Position numbers and translations under genes: made by a program
The notes under the pieces: generated by a model
The model's input: the letters and a program-made list of their open reading frames with translations, nothing else
Database searches by the model: none
Told to the model about the DNA's origin: nothing
Part shown: one piece after another, positions 8,151 through 17,153 of the stretch
Layout of the letters: each line of letters opens with the position of its first letter
How positions within the stretch are numbered: position 1 is the stretch's first letter
From: Clostridiaceae bacterium
GTDB taxonomy: Bacteria > Bacillota > Clostridia > Oscillospirales > Acutalibacteraceae
NCBI GenBank assembly: GCA_030530095.1
Contig: JAUMVO010000005.1
Span: 1 to 64,000 of the forward strand
Reading direction: 5' to 3'
Length of the DNA: 64,000 bases

Positions 8151-9839
8151 TTATACGATAACACGGGCGATTTCCTCGAGTGAGGTTCTGCCTTGCATTA
8201 CCTTATAAATACCCTCATCCTTCAGGGTATGCATACCCTGCTTGATGGCAAGCTCCTTAACCTCGGAAACTGTAGCGCGGTCAAGGATGAGACGCTTCAT
8301 TTCCTCGGAAACCGTAAGGAATTCGAAAACGGCTTCTCTGCCCTTATAACCCGTATGGTTGCAGGTTATACAGCCCTTAGCTCTGTAGAGTGTGAATTCC
8401 TCGTCCGGATATTCCTCGGTATTGAGGTCGGGAATAATCTTGAGAAGGTCTTCCCTGGAAATCTTATATTCCTCCTTGCACTTGGGGCACAGACGTCTGA
8501 CAAGACGCTGAGCGAGCACGCCGACAAGCGAGGATGCCGTCAGGAAGGGCTCAACGCCCATTTCGTCAAGACGGGTAACCGCACCGGGTGCGTCGTTTGT
8601 ATGCAGGGTGGAAAGAACCATATGTCCTGTAAGAGCCGCTTCGATAGCGATTTTCGCAGTCTCGGCGTCACGGATTTCACCGACCATGACGATATCGGGG
8701 TCGGAACGGAGAACCGAACGAAGAGCAGCTGCGAAGGTCATACCTGCACGGTTGTTCATCTGTACCTGGTTAATACCGGACATACGGCGCTCAACGGGGT
8801 CCTCAAGTGTAATTGTATTGGTTTCAAGACGGCTTATCTCGTCAAGAACGGCGTAAAGCGTCGTCGACTTACCCGAACCGGTAGGTCCGGTAACGAGAAC
8901 GAAGCCGTAAGGCATATGAATAGCCTTCTGGAATCTGTCAAACTGTCTCTCTGAGAAGTGTAAGTCCTTAAGCTTGACAACGCCCTGGCTTCTTTCAAGA
9001 AGACGAAGAACTATTTTCTCACCGAAAACAGTGGGCATTGTAGCAATACGCAAGTCAAGTACGCGGTCCTCATATCTTACGGTAGCACGGCCGTCCTGAG
9101 GAATACGCTTTTCGGCGATGTCCATACCGCCGATAACCTTGACACGGGAAACTATGGACGGGAAAAGTCTTATGTTGTTCTGCAAAATTTCCTGCAAAAC
9201 GCCGTCGATTCTGAAACGGACTCTCATATACTTTTCAAGAGCCTCTATATGTACGTCCGACGCGCCCATCTTGATAGCATTGTTGATGACCTGATTAACC
9301 AGCATAACCGCCGGTTTATCGTCAAGGTCAAGCTCCTCGCTGCTGTTTTGCTCTATGAGTGTGTCATCTTCGTCATCAAACGCTTCCATGCTGCTCATAT
9401 TTGAGAAATTCTCAATAGCGGCAGCAAGCTCCATATCGGGAACGACAACCGGGCATATCTCCATACCTGTCATAAGGCGGAGATTGTCGATGGTGATAAT
9501 GTCGTTGGGATTCTTCATCGCAACGTACAGTGTCTTTTCGTCTTTGTAAAGAGGAAGAACGTTGTTGCGCAAAGCTATCTCGGGAGTTATGTAATTGGCA
9601 ACCTCGGCGTTAAAGCCTATTTCGTTAATGGACACATACTTATAGCCTGTCTTTTTAGCAAGGACCTTGGCTATTTCGTCCTCAGTACAGTAACCCAACT
9701 GAGTAAGTATGGTACCCAAGAGGCTTTTACTTGTCTTTTGTATTTCCAGAGCTTCGGCAAGCTGATCCTCTGTGATAATGCCCGCTTCGACAAGTCTGTA
9801 ACCCAGACTGCCCGGAATTACTACGTTTGAATTCGACAT
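8151..9839 (-). CDS. pilB: Type IV pilus extension ATPase PilB (GspE family)
   Basis: A 562-residue hexameric AAA-type motor that drives pilus polymerisation at the inner face of the membrane. Residues 10-145 form an N-terminal MshEN/T2SSE_N domain with two repeats of the LG-xx-L-xxxG-xxxxxx-L pattern (about 11-33 and 41-63). In other PilB/MshE proteins this domain can bind cyclic di-GMP. The motor domain carries the Walker A GPTGSGKST (318-326), the Asp box LEDPVE (345-350), Walker B DPDIVMVGEIRD (380-391) and the His box GHMVLSTLHTND. A tetracysteine zinc motif (CPKC … CITC) near residues 450-500 separates PilB from PilT. It lies 40 bp after pilO. Cyclic di-GMP control is inferred from the repeat pattern only. 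Confidence 0.95.
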   Translation of the reverse strand: MSNSNVVIPGSLGYRLVEAGIITEDQLAEALEIQKTSKSLLGTILTQLGYCTEDEIAKVLAKKTGYKYVSINEIGFNAEVANYITPEIALRNNVLPLYKDEKTLYVAMKNPNDIITIDNLRLMTGMEICPVVVPDMELAAAIENFSNMSSMEAFDDEDDTLIEQNSSEELDLDDKPAVMLVNQVINNAIKMGASDVHIEALEKYMRVRFRIDGVLQEILQNNIRLFPSIVSRVKVIGGMDIAEKRIPQDGRATVRYEDRVLDLRIATMPTVFGEKIVLRLLERSQGVVKLKDLHFSERQFDRFQKAIHMPYGFVLVTGPTGSGKSTTLYAVLDEISRLETNTITLEDPVERRMSGINQVQMNNRAGMTFAAALRSVLRSDPDIVMVGEIRDAETAKIAIEAALTGHMVLSTLHTNDAPGAVTRLDEMGVEPFLTASSLVGVLAQRLVRRLCPKCKEEYKISREDLLKIIPDLNTEEYPDEEFTLYRAKGCITCNHTGYKGREAVFEFLTVSEEMKRLILDRATVSEVKELAIKQGMHTLKDEGIYKVMQGRTSLEEIARVIV

Positions 9840-9879
9840 CTATATAATCTCCCTATAGTGGTTTGTGCTGATAAATCAA

Positions 9880-10470
9880 TTATTTTGAAAAGAACACAAT
9901 CACGATTTCGGCGGTCTTTTCCGTACTGGTTCCGCCTGTCATTCTGATGGTATCAATTCTCTTGATTTTAGTATCGCCGGTAATATCTCTGCAGAAGCTC
10001 ATAATGTCTCTGAAGTCGCCGCTGATTCTCAAATTAACAACCATCTGGTTAACAAATCCGTTGTTGGACTCTTCACCGAAAGTAATCTCGCTGAGATTGC
10101 AATTGTGCGCCTCAACATTGTTCTCCAGAGCTATCATCATTTCGAGCTGATCAAAGCCTTCGTCGGAAATCATCTCGTCATAAGCTTCCTTCTGAGCGGT
10201 ATACTCGCCGCTTTTCGCCTGAAGTGCTTTAAGATTGGCTATCTTGTTCTGATTTTCAACTATCTGAGCCTTTACCGTATCGATTCTGGTACGGGTTTCT
10301 TCGATTTTACCGTTATTGTAAACAATCAAAGCGATAAGAGCTATACAGGCGACAGCGATTATAGCGATTACTATTCTGACGTCGTCAAATATTTTGGCGG
10401 CGGAAAACTGCTTCTTTTCCTTAGCTTCGTTTGTAACTTCTCTTTTTTTAATTACATCGCTCAATGCCAT
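9880..10470 (-). CDS. pilO: PilO-like pilus alignment protein
   Basis: A 196-residue bitopic membrane protein: cytoplasmic N terminus of ~30 residues, one membrane helix (about 33-52), a coiled coil (55-100, TRIDTVKAQIVENQNKIANLK) and a small C-terminal alpha/beta domain. This is the layout of PilO/GspM. Its place directly after pilM and pilN and before pilB supports the name more than sequence identity does. The ATG at 10470 follows AAGGAGG, and the gap to pilN is 12 bp. It should pair with the PilN-like protein to link the cytoplasmic PilM ring to the envelope part of the machine. Confidence 0.8.
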   Translation of the reverse strand: MALSDVIKKREVTNEAKEKKQFSAAKIFDDVRIVIAIIAVACIALIALIVYNNGKIEETRTRIDTVKAQIVENQNKIANLKALQAKSGEYTAQKEAYDEMISDEGFDQLEMMIALENNVEAHNCNLSEITFGEESNNGFVNQMVVNLRISGDFRDIMSFCRDITGDTKIKRIDTIRMTGGTSTEKTAEIVIVFFSK

Positions 10471-10482
10471 AATCCTACCTCC

Positions 10483-11175
10483 TTATTCAGCGCTCGCAGC
10501 GGTGGTATCACCGGTAACTGCAGTTGTTGCAACCTCGCCGCTCTCATTGGTAACAGCTTCGCCGTTTTCGTTGGTAACGGTTACATACTGCGGAGCCTGC
10601 TCAGCAGGTGCAATAGCGTTCTGAGTGCTCAGAACAAGCGTAAAGTTAACTGACTTGTTGTGATTCGAGGAACTCTGTCTCTGAATGTTTGTAATCTCAA
10701 CGCCCTTAACGATTTCCTGCATTTCCTCAGTCTTGAAGAGTGCCTCATAGTCCTTCATATCCTGATAATCCTGAACGGTACAGTTGAGCGTGCAAACACC
10801 GCTGTTAAACCATTCTTCAATATCAATCTCATTAATCTGAACGTAATCGGGAGTCTTGTTGGCGATAGTTGTAAAGAAATCAACAGACTCGCCGTCAGAC
10901 GGTAAAATGCTCGAAATCATCTGTCTGGAGGAAATCAGGCTGTCGTAAATGTCTTGGTATTCCTGCAATGCCGGGAATTCGCTTTCCAGTCTGGAGTTCT
11001 CTCTCTCCAGCTTTTTAAGCTTTGATTCGAGCACAGCGTTCTTGATGGCAAATCCGCCGTAGATTATAAACAGACAAATAAGAATAACTGCTGCGAACCT
11101 GGAGACTATGTCAACCTTATCTCTGCTTTGCAGATGACGCCTGTAACTGTCAGGCAATAAACTTACTTTGAACAC
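10483..11175 (-). CDS. pilN: PilN-like pilus assembly protein
   Basis: A 230-residue bitopic protein. It starts MFKVSLLPDSYRR, close to the NLLP-type motif by which PilN binds PilM, then has one membrane helix (about 27-46), a coiled coil and an extracytoplasmic domain, ending in a low-complexity Thr/Ala/Glu tail. Translation starts at the GTG at 11175, immediately after the pilM stop, with GGAGG 8 nt upstream inside the end of pilM; coupling with pilM is likely. The C-terminal tail of about 35 residues is longer than usual for PilN. Confidence 0.85.
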   Translation of the reverse strand: MFKVSLLPDSYRRHLQSRDKVDIVSRFAAVILICLFIIYGGFAIKNAVLESKLKKLERENSRLESEFPALQEYQDIYDSLISSRQMISSILPSDGESVDFFTTIANKTPDYVQINEIDIEEWFNSGVCTLNCTVQDYQDMKDYEALFKTEEMQEIVKGVEITNIQRQSSSNHNKSVNFTLVLSTQNAIAPAEQAPQYVTVTNENGEAVTNESGEVATTAVTGDTTAASAE

Positions 11176-12165
11176 TTACTTTACCTCCATTGCCGCGATT
11201 GCAAGACCTATGCAGCCTGCAAATTCGTTAATAACCTTCTGATCAAGTCCGAAATTGTTTGCCTTATAGAAATCGGGAACAATAACCGGAATTGTTGAAA
11301 CTATGTCCTTCATCTTGTTTGCAAGTTCGTCATTCTCGGACAGAGTAGACAGGAGGAAGATTTTTTCAATAGGCGAATCGCTGTTCTGCATAGAATAGTA
11401 GCTTACCGAAGACGAGGTTTCCTGCGCAAGCATAGCTCCCACCTCTTCGATATCCTCTGCTCTCTTGGCAGCGTCGTCATAGGAGCCTGCGAACAGTCTT
11501 TCGACATTCTCCTCAACTCTTTCGGGAATCTGAATTGAACGGACCATTGAAATCTCGTTGCCTTTGATAATAAGGAAGTTAAGCAAGTCCTCGGTTATGT
11601 TAAGAACCGCATATTTCTCTTCGCCGACAACGCTGGACTGAAGACCTCTGCACAGCGAAAGAACGCTTGCATCTACATCAACAACCAGAAGCTTTGATGC
11701 GGAAAGAGTGTTTATATACTGCTCTATCATATTCCTTCTCGCAGCTACAAGCATAACATTTGTTACTGCCTGATCCTCGTCATTTTTACCTTCGCTGGCA
11801 ACAACATAGTCCAATTCCAGTTCCTGTACGGGAATCGGAATGAATTCCTGAGCCTGCAAGAGAACCATATTGCGAAGCTTATCTTCGGCAACCTGAGGAA
11901 ACGTTGCATATCTCATAATGACGTTTTCGTTATTAAAGCCGAGAACGATTTTTACCGACTTGAAACCGCCGTTAGTGATAAGCTCGGTAAGAGCAATGTT
12001 GAATTTGTCGGCATCTCTTATAAAACCTTCTTCAATTACTCCCTCGGGAAGCGGAATCTTACCGCAGGCGAGTACCGAGTACTCACCATTTATACGGCTT
12101 ACCTCGACCGCTCTTATTTCCCTGGAGCTGACCTCAAGTCCGATTCTGCTTTTAATCTTTGCCAT
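11176..12165 (-). CDS. pilM: PilM, actin-like pilus assembly ATPase
   Basis: A 329-residue cytoplasmic actin-fold protein of the PilM/FtsA-like family, beginning IGLEVSSREIRAVEVSR, which corresponds to the phosphate-1 loop, followed by the typical IPVQELELDYVV region. PilM binds the PilN N terminus and connects the pilus motor ring to the PilNO complex. It is encoded 17 bp after pilC, with AGGAG before its ATG, and leads directly into pilN with no spacer. Its length and gene order (M-N-O) match other Gram-positive type IV pilus clusters. Confidence 0.9.
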   Translation of the reverse strand: MAKIKSRIGLEVSSREIRAVEVSRINGEYSVLACGKIPLPEGVIEEGFIRDADKFNIALTELITNGGFKSVKIVLGFNNENVIMRYATFPQVAEDKLRNMVLLQAQEFIPIPVQELELDYVVASEGKNDEDQAVTNVMLVAARRNMIEQYINTLSASKLLVVDVDASVLSLCRGLQSSVVGEEKYAVLNITEDLLNFLIIKGNEISMVRSIQIPERVEENVERLFAGSYDDAAKRAEDIEEVGAMLAQETSSSVSYYSMQNSDSPIEKIFLLSTLSENDELANKMKDIVSTIPVIVPDFYKANNFGLDQKVINEFAGCIGLAIAAMEVK

Positions 12166-12182
12166 AATAATCTTCTCCTGTA

Positions 12183-13388
12183 TTAATAGCCTTCAACGTT
12201 TGTGGATGCCGTGAATATCGGCATATAAAGAGCTATGATCATCGCACCGACGATACCGCCGATGCCGATAAGCGCGATAGGCTCAATCATAGCCTTAAGG
12301 TTTCTGGAAAGCGTCTCAACATCCTCTTCGTAAAACTCCGCGACCTTATCAAGCAACTCGGGAAGCGTACCTGCCTCCTCACCGATGGCTATCATACCTG
12401 TAACCATTGGCGGGAAAAGTCCGCTCTTATCAAGCGAATCGGATATTGATTTACCTTCCTCGATATCGCTGATAGCGTCTTCGACAGCCTTGGCAATAAG
12501 GTCCGAACCCGAGGTGGGGCCTGCTGACTTAAGAGCTTCAACCGCCGTAACACCGCCGGCAAGAAGCGTTGCCAGAGTACGGCAGAAACGCGCGATAGTC
12601 TGCTTGGTCATGAGCTCGCCTATAATAGGAGCGTGAAGCTTGTGCTGCTCCCAGAGTTTGTGCATCGGGGGGCTCTTAGCAATGAAATAAACAACTACTA
12701 CAAAAGCTATAATTGTTCCGAACCAGATGTACCAACGGCTTCTCAGAAAGTCCGAAGCGTTGAATATGAACTGTGTAAGTCCATTAAGCTCCGTGCTTTC
12801 CGGAATCATATTCTTGAATATCGGTACCATGAATGCAAGCATTGCGTGCAAAAGAATAAGCGCAAAAATACCGATTGATCTCGGGTAGGAAATGGCTGAC
12901 TTGATGTTGTCCTGCAATGCCTTCTGCTTCTGAAGCTGGGTAGCAAGGGAGTTCAGCGTCTGCTCAAGAATACCGCCGACCTCGCCGGCTGCAATCATGG
13001 CAACGAACAGGCCGTTGAAAATCTTGGGGAACTGCCCGAAAGCATCCGAAAGGGGCATACCGCCTTCAACGTCGTCCTTGATCTTATCTATCGCAGAAGC
13101 AAGCGAAGCGTTGGTGGTCTGCTTTGCCAATGTATCAAGCGCTCTTGTAATCGGAACGCCGGCAGACATCATGGTAGCCATCTGTCTTGCGAAAACGGCA
13201 ACGTCCTCGATTTTAACCTTCTTGCCGCCCGCCTTCTTCTTTTCGTTTATCTGTTTTTCTTTAATGTCTGTAACAATGATGCCGGCTTCACGGAGTTTAT
13301 CCATTGCCTCGGACGAACTGCCCGCTACAACTTCGCCGTGAACGTTCTGGCCCTGTTTATTCAGACCGTCATATGTAAAGGATGCCAA
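12183..13388 (-). CDS. pilC: PilC, inner-membrane platform protein (GspF family)
   Basis: A 401-residue polytopic membrane protein made of two GspF repeats: residues about 65-190 (FARQMATMMSAGVPITRALDTLA) and about 265-390 (FCRTLATLLAGGVTAVEALKSA). Each contains the family's Gly-Val turn and IAAGEVGG/IAIGEEAG motif, and three hydrophobic helices follow (about 166-186, 216-236, 370-392). It is the rotor/platform on which PilB and PilT act. The gap to pilT is 28 bp and to pilM 17 bp. Confidence 0.95.
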   Translation of the reverse strand: MASFTYDGLNKQGQNVHGEVVAGSSSEAMDKLREAGIIVTDIKEKQINEKKKAGGKKVKIEDVAVFARQMATMMSAGVPITRALDTLAKQTTNASLASAIDKIKDDVEGGMPLSDAFGQFPKIFNGLFVAMIAAGEVGGILEQTLNSLATQLQKQKALQDNIKSAISYPRSIGIFALILLHAMLAFMVPIFKNMIPESTELNGLTQFIFNASDFLRSRWYIWFGTIIAFVVVVYFIAKSPPMHKLWEQHKLHAPIIGELMTKQTIARFCRTLATLLAGGVTAVEALKSAGPTSGSDLIAKAVEDAISDIEEGKSISDSLDKSGLFPPMVTGMIAIGEEAGTLPELLDKVAEFYEEDVETLSRNLKAMIEPIALIGIGGIVGAMIIALYMPIFTASTNVEGY

Positions 13389-13416
13389 GCTGTTTGCTCC
13401 CTTCTCTTATAATCTC

Positions 13417-14517
13417 TTAATATCCGGCGGACATAAGCAGTCTTCTGACTTCCTTCTCGTCAACGCAGAACTCGATAACGGACTCCTTGGAAATCTTCTG
13501 CTCTCTGTAAAGCTTCAGAAGAGCCTGGTCCATAGTCTGCATACCCTGCATCTGACCGGTCTGCATCGCCGCATAAAGCTGATGCTCTTTTTCCTCACGG
13601 ATAAGGTTCTTAACCGAGGGAGTATCAATCATATATTCAACTGCAACGCATCTGCCCTTGCCGTTAATGGTGGGAATGAGCTGCTGAGAAATAACCGCCT
13701 TAAGCGTGTTTGACAGCTGCTGACGTATCTGTCCCTTCTGTCCTTCGGGGAAGGAGTCAATGATTCTCGATACGGTCATGGGCGCCGTCTGAGTGTGAAG
13801 CGTTGAGAAAACAAGGTGTCCCGTCTCAGCCGCGGTAACGGCAATCGCGATACTTTCCGGGTCTCTCATTTCGCCTATCATTATCGTGTCGGGGTCGTGA
13901 CGAAGAGCGGTTCTCAGAGCATTTGCAAAGCTGTGCGTATCCGTACCGACCTCTCTCTGGCGAACCGTTGACTTGATATGGGTATGTGTAAACTCAATAG
14001 GATCCTCAACGGTTACGATATTGGTCTCATATCTCTGGTTTATGTATTTGATCATAGCGGCAAGCGTAGTTGATTTACCGCTGCCGGTGGGTCCGGTAAC
14101 AAGCACCAGACCTCTGGGAAGGTTGCAGAGTCTCTTGACGTCGGCGGGAAGGCCTAACTTATCAAGATCCGGAACCTCAAACGGGATTGCTCTGAAAACG
14201 GCTGCAAGCGAACCTCTCTGAATGATAACGTTGCCTCTGAAACGTGCGCAGTCGGGGACGGACACAGCAAGGTCCAGCTCCCAGTCCTCCTCAAGCTTTT
14301 CTCTCTGAAGATCCGACATAATGCTCAGAAGCATTACCTCGACATCCTCGGACTTGAGCTTAGGCAGCTGTTCCTGTCGTTTCAGATCGCCGTTTATTCT
14401 TATACAAGGCTCTATTCCGACCACCAGATGAAGGTCGGAACCGTCCATTTCATATGTCATCCTCAGAAGATCATGCATCGTATGAGGATAACTGCTTTGT
14501 TTACCGCTGAAAATCAA
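13417..14517 (-). CDS. pilT: PilT, pilus retraction ATPase
   Basis: A 366-residue twitching-motility ATPase. It has the N-terminal PAS-like region with GSDLHLVVG, Walker A GPTGSGKST (142-150), Asp box VEDPIE, Walker B DPDTIMIGEMRD, His box GHLVFSTLHT and, near the C terminus, SVKNLIRE, a version of the AIRNLIRE motif needed for retraction in PilT. It lacks the zinc tetracysteine of PilB. The first in-frame start is a TTG at 14517 with GGAG 11 nt upstream; an ATG at 14478 has no visible ribosome binding site. A retraction motor implies dynamic pili (twitching, DNA uptake or adhesion). Confidence 0.93.
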   Translation of the reverse strand: MIFSGKQSSYPHTMHDLLRMTYEMDGSDLHLVVGIEPCIRINGDLKRQEQLPKLKSEDVEVMLLSIMSDLQREKLEEDWELDLAVSVPDCARFRGNVIIQRGSLAAVFRAIPFEVPDLDKLGLPADVKRLCNLPRGLVLVTGPTGSGKSTTLAAMIKYINQRYETNIVTVEDPIEFTHTHIKSTVRQREVGTDTHSFANALRTALRHDPDTIMIGEMRDPESIAIAVTAAETGHLVFSTLHTQTAPMTVSRIIDSFPEGQKGQIRQQLSNTLKAVISQQLIPTINGKGRCVAVEYMIDTPSVKNLIREEKEHQLYAAMQTGQMQGMQTMDQALLKLYREQKISKESVIEFCVDEKEVRRLLMSAGY

Positions 14518-14563
14518 TTCTTCTGTAACTCCAAACTAATGAGATATTATTTATAAAAGCCAC

Positions 14564-14598
14564 TATAGGGTGCAGGCTTTTTGAGTCTGCACCCGTAT
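14564..14598 (-). terminator. GC-rich hairpin between the secretin-like gene and pilT
   Basis: GGGTGCAG (14568-14575) and CTGCACCC (14587-14594) form an 8-bp stem. It is not followed by a proper U run on the minus strand, so it is more likely a transcript-stabilising or attenuating hairpin than a full stop. Confidence 0.4.
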
Positions 14599-14606
14599 AT
14601 TAATTA

Positions 14607-16328
14607 TCAGTTACCTGTATCCAATTCGTTGAGCAACGCCTTGATGTATTCGGCAGTCTCAGCCGTGCCTCTGACATAGGTGGTACAATAAATCGTTCCG
14701 CCCGTTTTGTCGGTTGTCGTAACGAACTTGAACTCGGCAGATGCCGGAATCTCCGGATGAACCTCACGCAGAGCTTCAATTCTGCCGGAACCTACAGCCT
14801 CGCTGGCAGCAACCTCAATTGCTCTGTACTCGCTCTCAGACGAGGAAGCAACGTCGAGGGAAGCCAACAGGCTCTTGATCTGATCCTGTCTTGAAGGCTC
14901 ACAGTAAACCATCAACGACTTGGAAACAGTCGGATAAGAATTGGTCTTGAATGTTACGTCGCCAAGATCGATATTCTGCAATCTGTCAAGCATTTCCTGA
15001 GCAGTGCAGTTTTCAAGGTCATAGACGAAGCACTGATTCTCAAGCTTCTGGCTGTCGGCATAATCCTCGGTGTCGAATTCCTTGATCTTGTTCTCAGCCT
15101 TGTTAACCTCATCTTCAGTACCCATAAGCCAGATCTTCTTGGTCATCTTTTCGGGACCGTAAACGGTAACGCTGTAGGGGAAGCTGTTAACAATATCAAC
15201 TGCCGTAGCTCTGTCGATATATGTAAGTGAAATCTCACGGAGAATCTGGCTGTTGTTTGTCGTGGTCGTCGAATCCGAATCGGTATTGGTATTATTATTC
15301 GTTGTGTTGTTCGTCGTGTTGTTGTTGACGGTTTCGTCGGTAACGGAGCCGCCGTTGGCAGCTTCAAGATTCTTTCCGGTCAGCGGCTTATCAACGATAG
15401 CCTTGATCTTCTGAATATCCGCAAAAGCTGCGCCTGTTGCAAATGTATATAAAGTGTACGGTCTTGATGGGAGGACAATGCCCGTCTCCAGTCCGAGATT
15501 TCCGAGAAGTCCGGAGAACTCGGTTGCATCTATATAGGTAAGGTCAATATATTTGAAGTTCTCGGGTACCAGCGTGCCGCCTGCAGTGATGTTTGAGCTG
15601 ACATCAAGAATCTTGATGAGCTCCTGAAGTTTGGCAAGCTCCTTAGGATACGCACTTATATATACAGTGCTGTCGTCCTGCTCGGTTACAACGTACTGAA
15701 CGTTTTCAAGTCCGAGTGCGCTCGCCTGAGCCTGAAGAACGTCAACCGTTATGTAGTTGAGGGTAAACTTATGCATTACAACCTTATCTACAAACTTGCT
15801 GTTAATCTGATCAGCTGTTCCGACAATAAGAGTGTTACCGTCCTTAATGAATGAAAGGTCAGCAAGTCTTGTTATGTAGTCAACCGCCTTAAGAGCAGAT
15901 ACCTGTTCAAGCTTGAGCGTAACGGTAGCATTGCTGTTGTCGACGAAGATTATGGTATAACCCGCGTTGAGCGCAACCGCAGAAAGCGCATCCTGAACAT
16001 TGGCATTTTCAAGTTCAAGCGAGATGGTCGTTGATGACCAGCCGTTTGCGCTCGGAGAATCGGCGCTCAACGGAACCTTAATAACATTGCCCGCGTATAT
16101 AAGATCCGCGTTCTTGATGTTATTGGCAGCCATAATGTCACTGATTGAAACACCGAAGCTGCTTGAGATTCTCGTCAGCGTATCGCCGTACTTGATTACA
16201 TAGTACTGATACTCACCGTCGTATGAGCTCTTGCCGAGAACGTTCATCGGAAGGGCAATAACTACGAGCATGGCAAGCGCCAGAACTGCAATCACTGCTG
16301 ACTTTGTCTTTTTTCTTAAACCGTACAT
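14607..16328 (-). CDS. LysM plus secretin N-domain (PilQ-like) protein without a barrel
   Basis: A 573-residue exported protein. A signal peptide or anchor (about 8-32) is followed by a LysM domain (about 40-88, YYVIKYGDTLTRISSSFG), which binds peptidoglycan. Next comes an STN-like domain (about 98-170, with DALSAVALNAGYTI), then secretin N-type KH-like repeats, an Asn/Thr-rich linker (about 330-355) and further N-type repeats. Each repeat has the YIDATE/YIDRATAV-type pattern of secretin short domains. The C-terminal secretin pore domain is absent, which makes sense in a cell without an outer membrane. It probably forms a cell-wall-bound collar for the pilus. It sits between the PilP-like gene (49 bp) and pilT. 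The name PilQ would overstate its function. Confidence 0.75.
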   Translation of the reverse strand: MYGLRKKTKSAVIAVLALAMLVVIALPMNVLGKSSYDGEYQYYVIKYGDTLTRISSSFGVSISDIMAANNIKNADLIYAGNVIKVPLSADSPSANGWSSTTISLELENANVQDALSAVALNAGYTIIFVDNSNATVTLKLEQVSALKAVDYITRLADLSFIKDGNTLIVGTADQINSKFVDKVVMHKFTLNYITVDVLQAQASALGLENVQYVVTEQDDSTVYISAYPKELAKLQELIKILDVSSNITAGGTLVPENFKYIDLTYIDATEFSGLLGNLGLETGIVLPSRPYTLYTFATGAAFADIQKIKAIVDKPLTGKNLEAANGGSVTDETVNNNTTNNTTNNNTNTDSDSTTTTNNSQILREISLTYIDRATAVDIVNSFPYSVTVYGPEKMTKKIWLMGTEDEVNKAENKIKEFDTEDYADSQKLENQCFVYDLENCTAQEMLDRLQNIDLGDVTFKTNSYPTVSKSLMVYCEPSRQDQIKSLLASLDVASSSESEYRAIEVAASEAVGSGRIEALREVHPEIPASAEFKFVTTTDKTGGTIYCTTYVRGTAETAEYIKALLNELDTGN

Positions 16329-16377
16329 GATTTGTCCCCCTAAGTAAATCTTAGTTTTTGATGTATAGTAATATGAA

Positions 16378-16890
16378 TTATTTACTTATTGTTCGCGTTT
16401 TTTCACCCATTGTAACGGTAACCGTATCACCGTCAATTGACTCAACGTACCAATCCGATGAGCCGACATAATCTCCGACCTGAACGGTAAAGCCCCTACT
16501 GTTGTCCTTCGTGGCTATCGTCGCTGTCCAGTAACCGCCGAAATTGTAAATCATTCCGGTTACACGGGCATTGGCCAGCACATCCTCCTCAAAGGGGTCC
16601 GCGCCGTCCGCAATAGTCTCCGGCTCGCCTCTTTCAAGCTGAGGCAGGACTGCGACTTCCTGGCCCTGAACAGAGACCGGCTCGGGAATGTCCGTATCGG
16701 GATTGTTCAGCATGATTACCATAATCATAACAACCAACGAAATAAGGACCGCAACTGCAGGTAAAATATATTTCATCTGAGGATTCTTTTCAAAAAAGGC
16801 ATTGAGCTGACCGCCTTTTCTGGCGTCCTTCTTTCCTCCGCCCAATTTGATGTTTTTGAACAGATCCTTAATGTCCATATTTTTATCCAT
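16378..16890 (-). CDS. PilP-like bitopic pilus protein
   Basis: A 170-residue protein with a basic cytoplasmic N terminus, one membrane helix (about 41-61) and a small C-terminal domain with the pattern DPFEEDVLANARVTGMI … WTATIA … VQVGDYVG … V..I.GDTVTV. This pattern resembles the PilP/GspC beta domain that contacts secretin N domains. The adjacent gene encodes just such N domains, so the two probably form the wall-to-membrane link. The ATG at 16890 follows GGAGG. It is the first gene after the promoter at 17000-17028, so it leads the pilus operon. Confidence 0.65.
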   Translation of the reverse strand: MDKNMDIKDLFKNIKLGGGKKDARKGGQLNAFFEKNPQMKYILPAVAVLISLVVMIMVIMLNNPDTDIPEPVSVQGQEVAVLPQLERGEPETIADGADPFEEDVLANARVTGMIYNFGGYWTATIATKDNSRGFTVQVGDYVGSSDWYVESIDGDTVTVTMGEKTRTISK

Positions 16891-16999
16891 TAACGCAAAC
16901 CTCCGTAATGTAAAATAGTCTTAAAAACCGCTTTGAAAGATTAGGGTATAAAGCCCATTTACTTAAAAAAGGGTGCACTTATACACATATTTACAGTTT

Positions 17000-17028
17000 A
17001 TTTTATAATAAATTTAAGTCGTAGTCAA
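17000..17028 (-). promoter_or_regulatory. Sigma-A-type promoter of the pilus operon
   Basis: TTGACT (17023-17028) and TAAAAT (17000-17005) on the minus strand are spaced by 17 bp in AT-rich DNA. The untranslated leader to the PilP-like gene is about 100 nt and shows nothing else remarkable. Confidence 0.7.
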
Positions 17029-17084
17029 TAAAAATTTTCTATTTAATCAAAAAAAGTTATTTTTTAACTACGTTTTTGGGTTAT

Positions 17085-17127
17085 TTTGACAACAAAATAA
17101 TACTGTCGGTAGTATGACCGACAGTAT
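17085..17127 (-). terminator. Terminator of the Wzz/BY-kinase gene
   Basis: A perfect 11-bp stem (ATACTGTCGGT 17100-17110 / ACCGACAGTAT 17117-17127) with a 6-nt loop is followed on the minus strand by TATTTTGTTGTC. It separates the kinase gene from the pilus promoter. Confidence 0.8.
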
Positions 17128-17153
17128 CAATTGGCAAATATTGTGTTTTTAAT

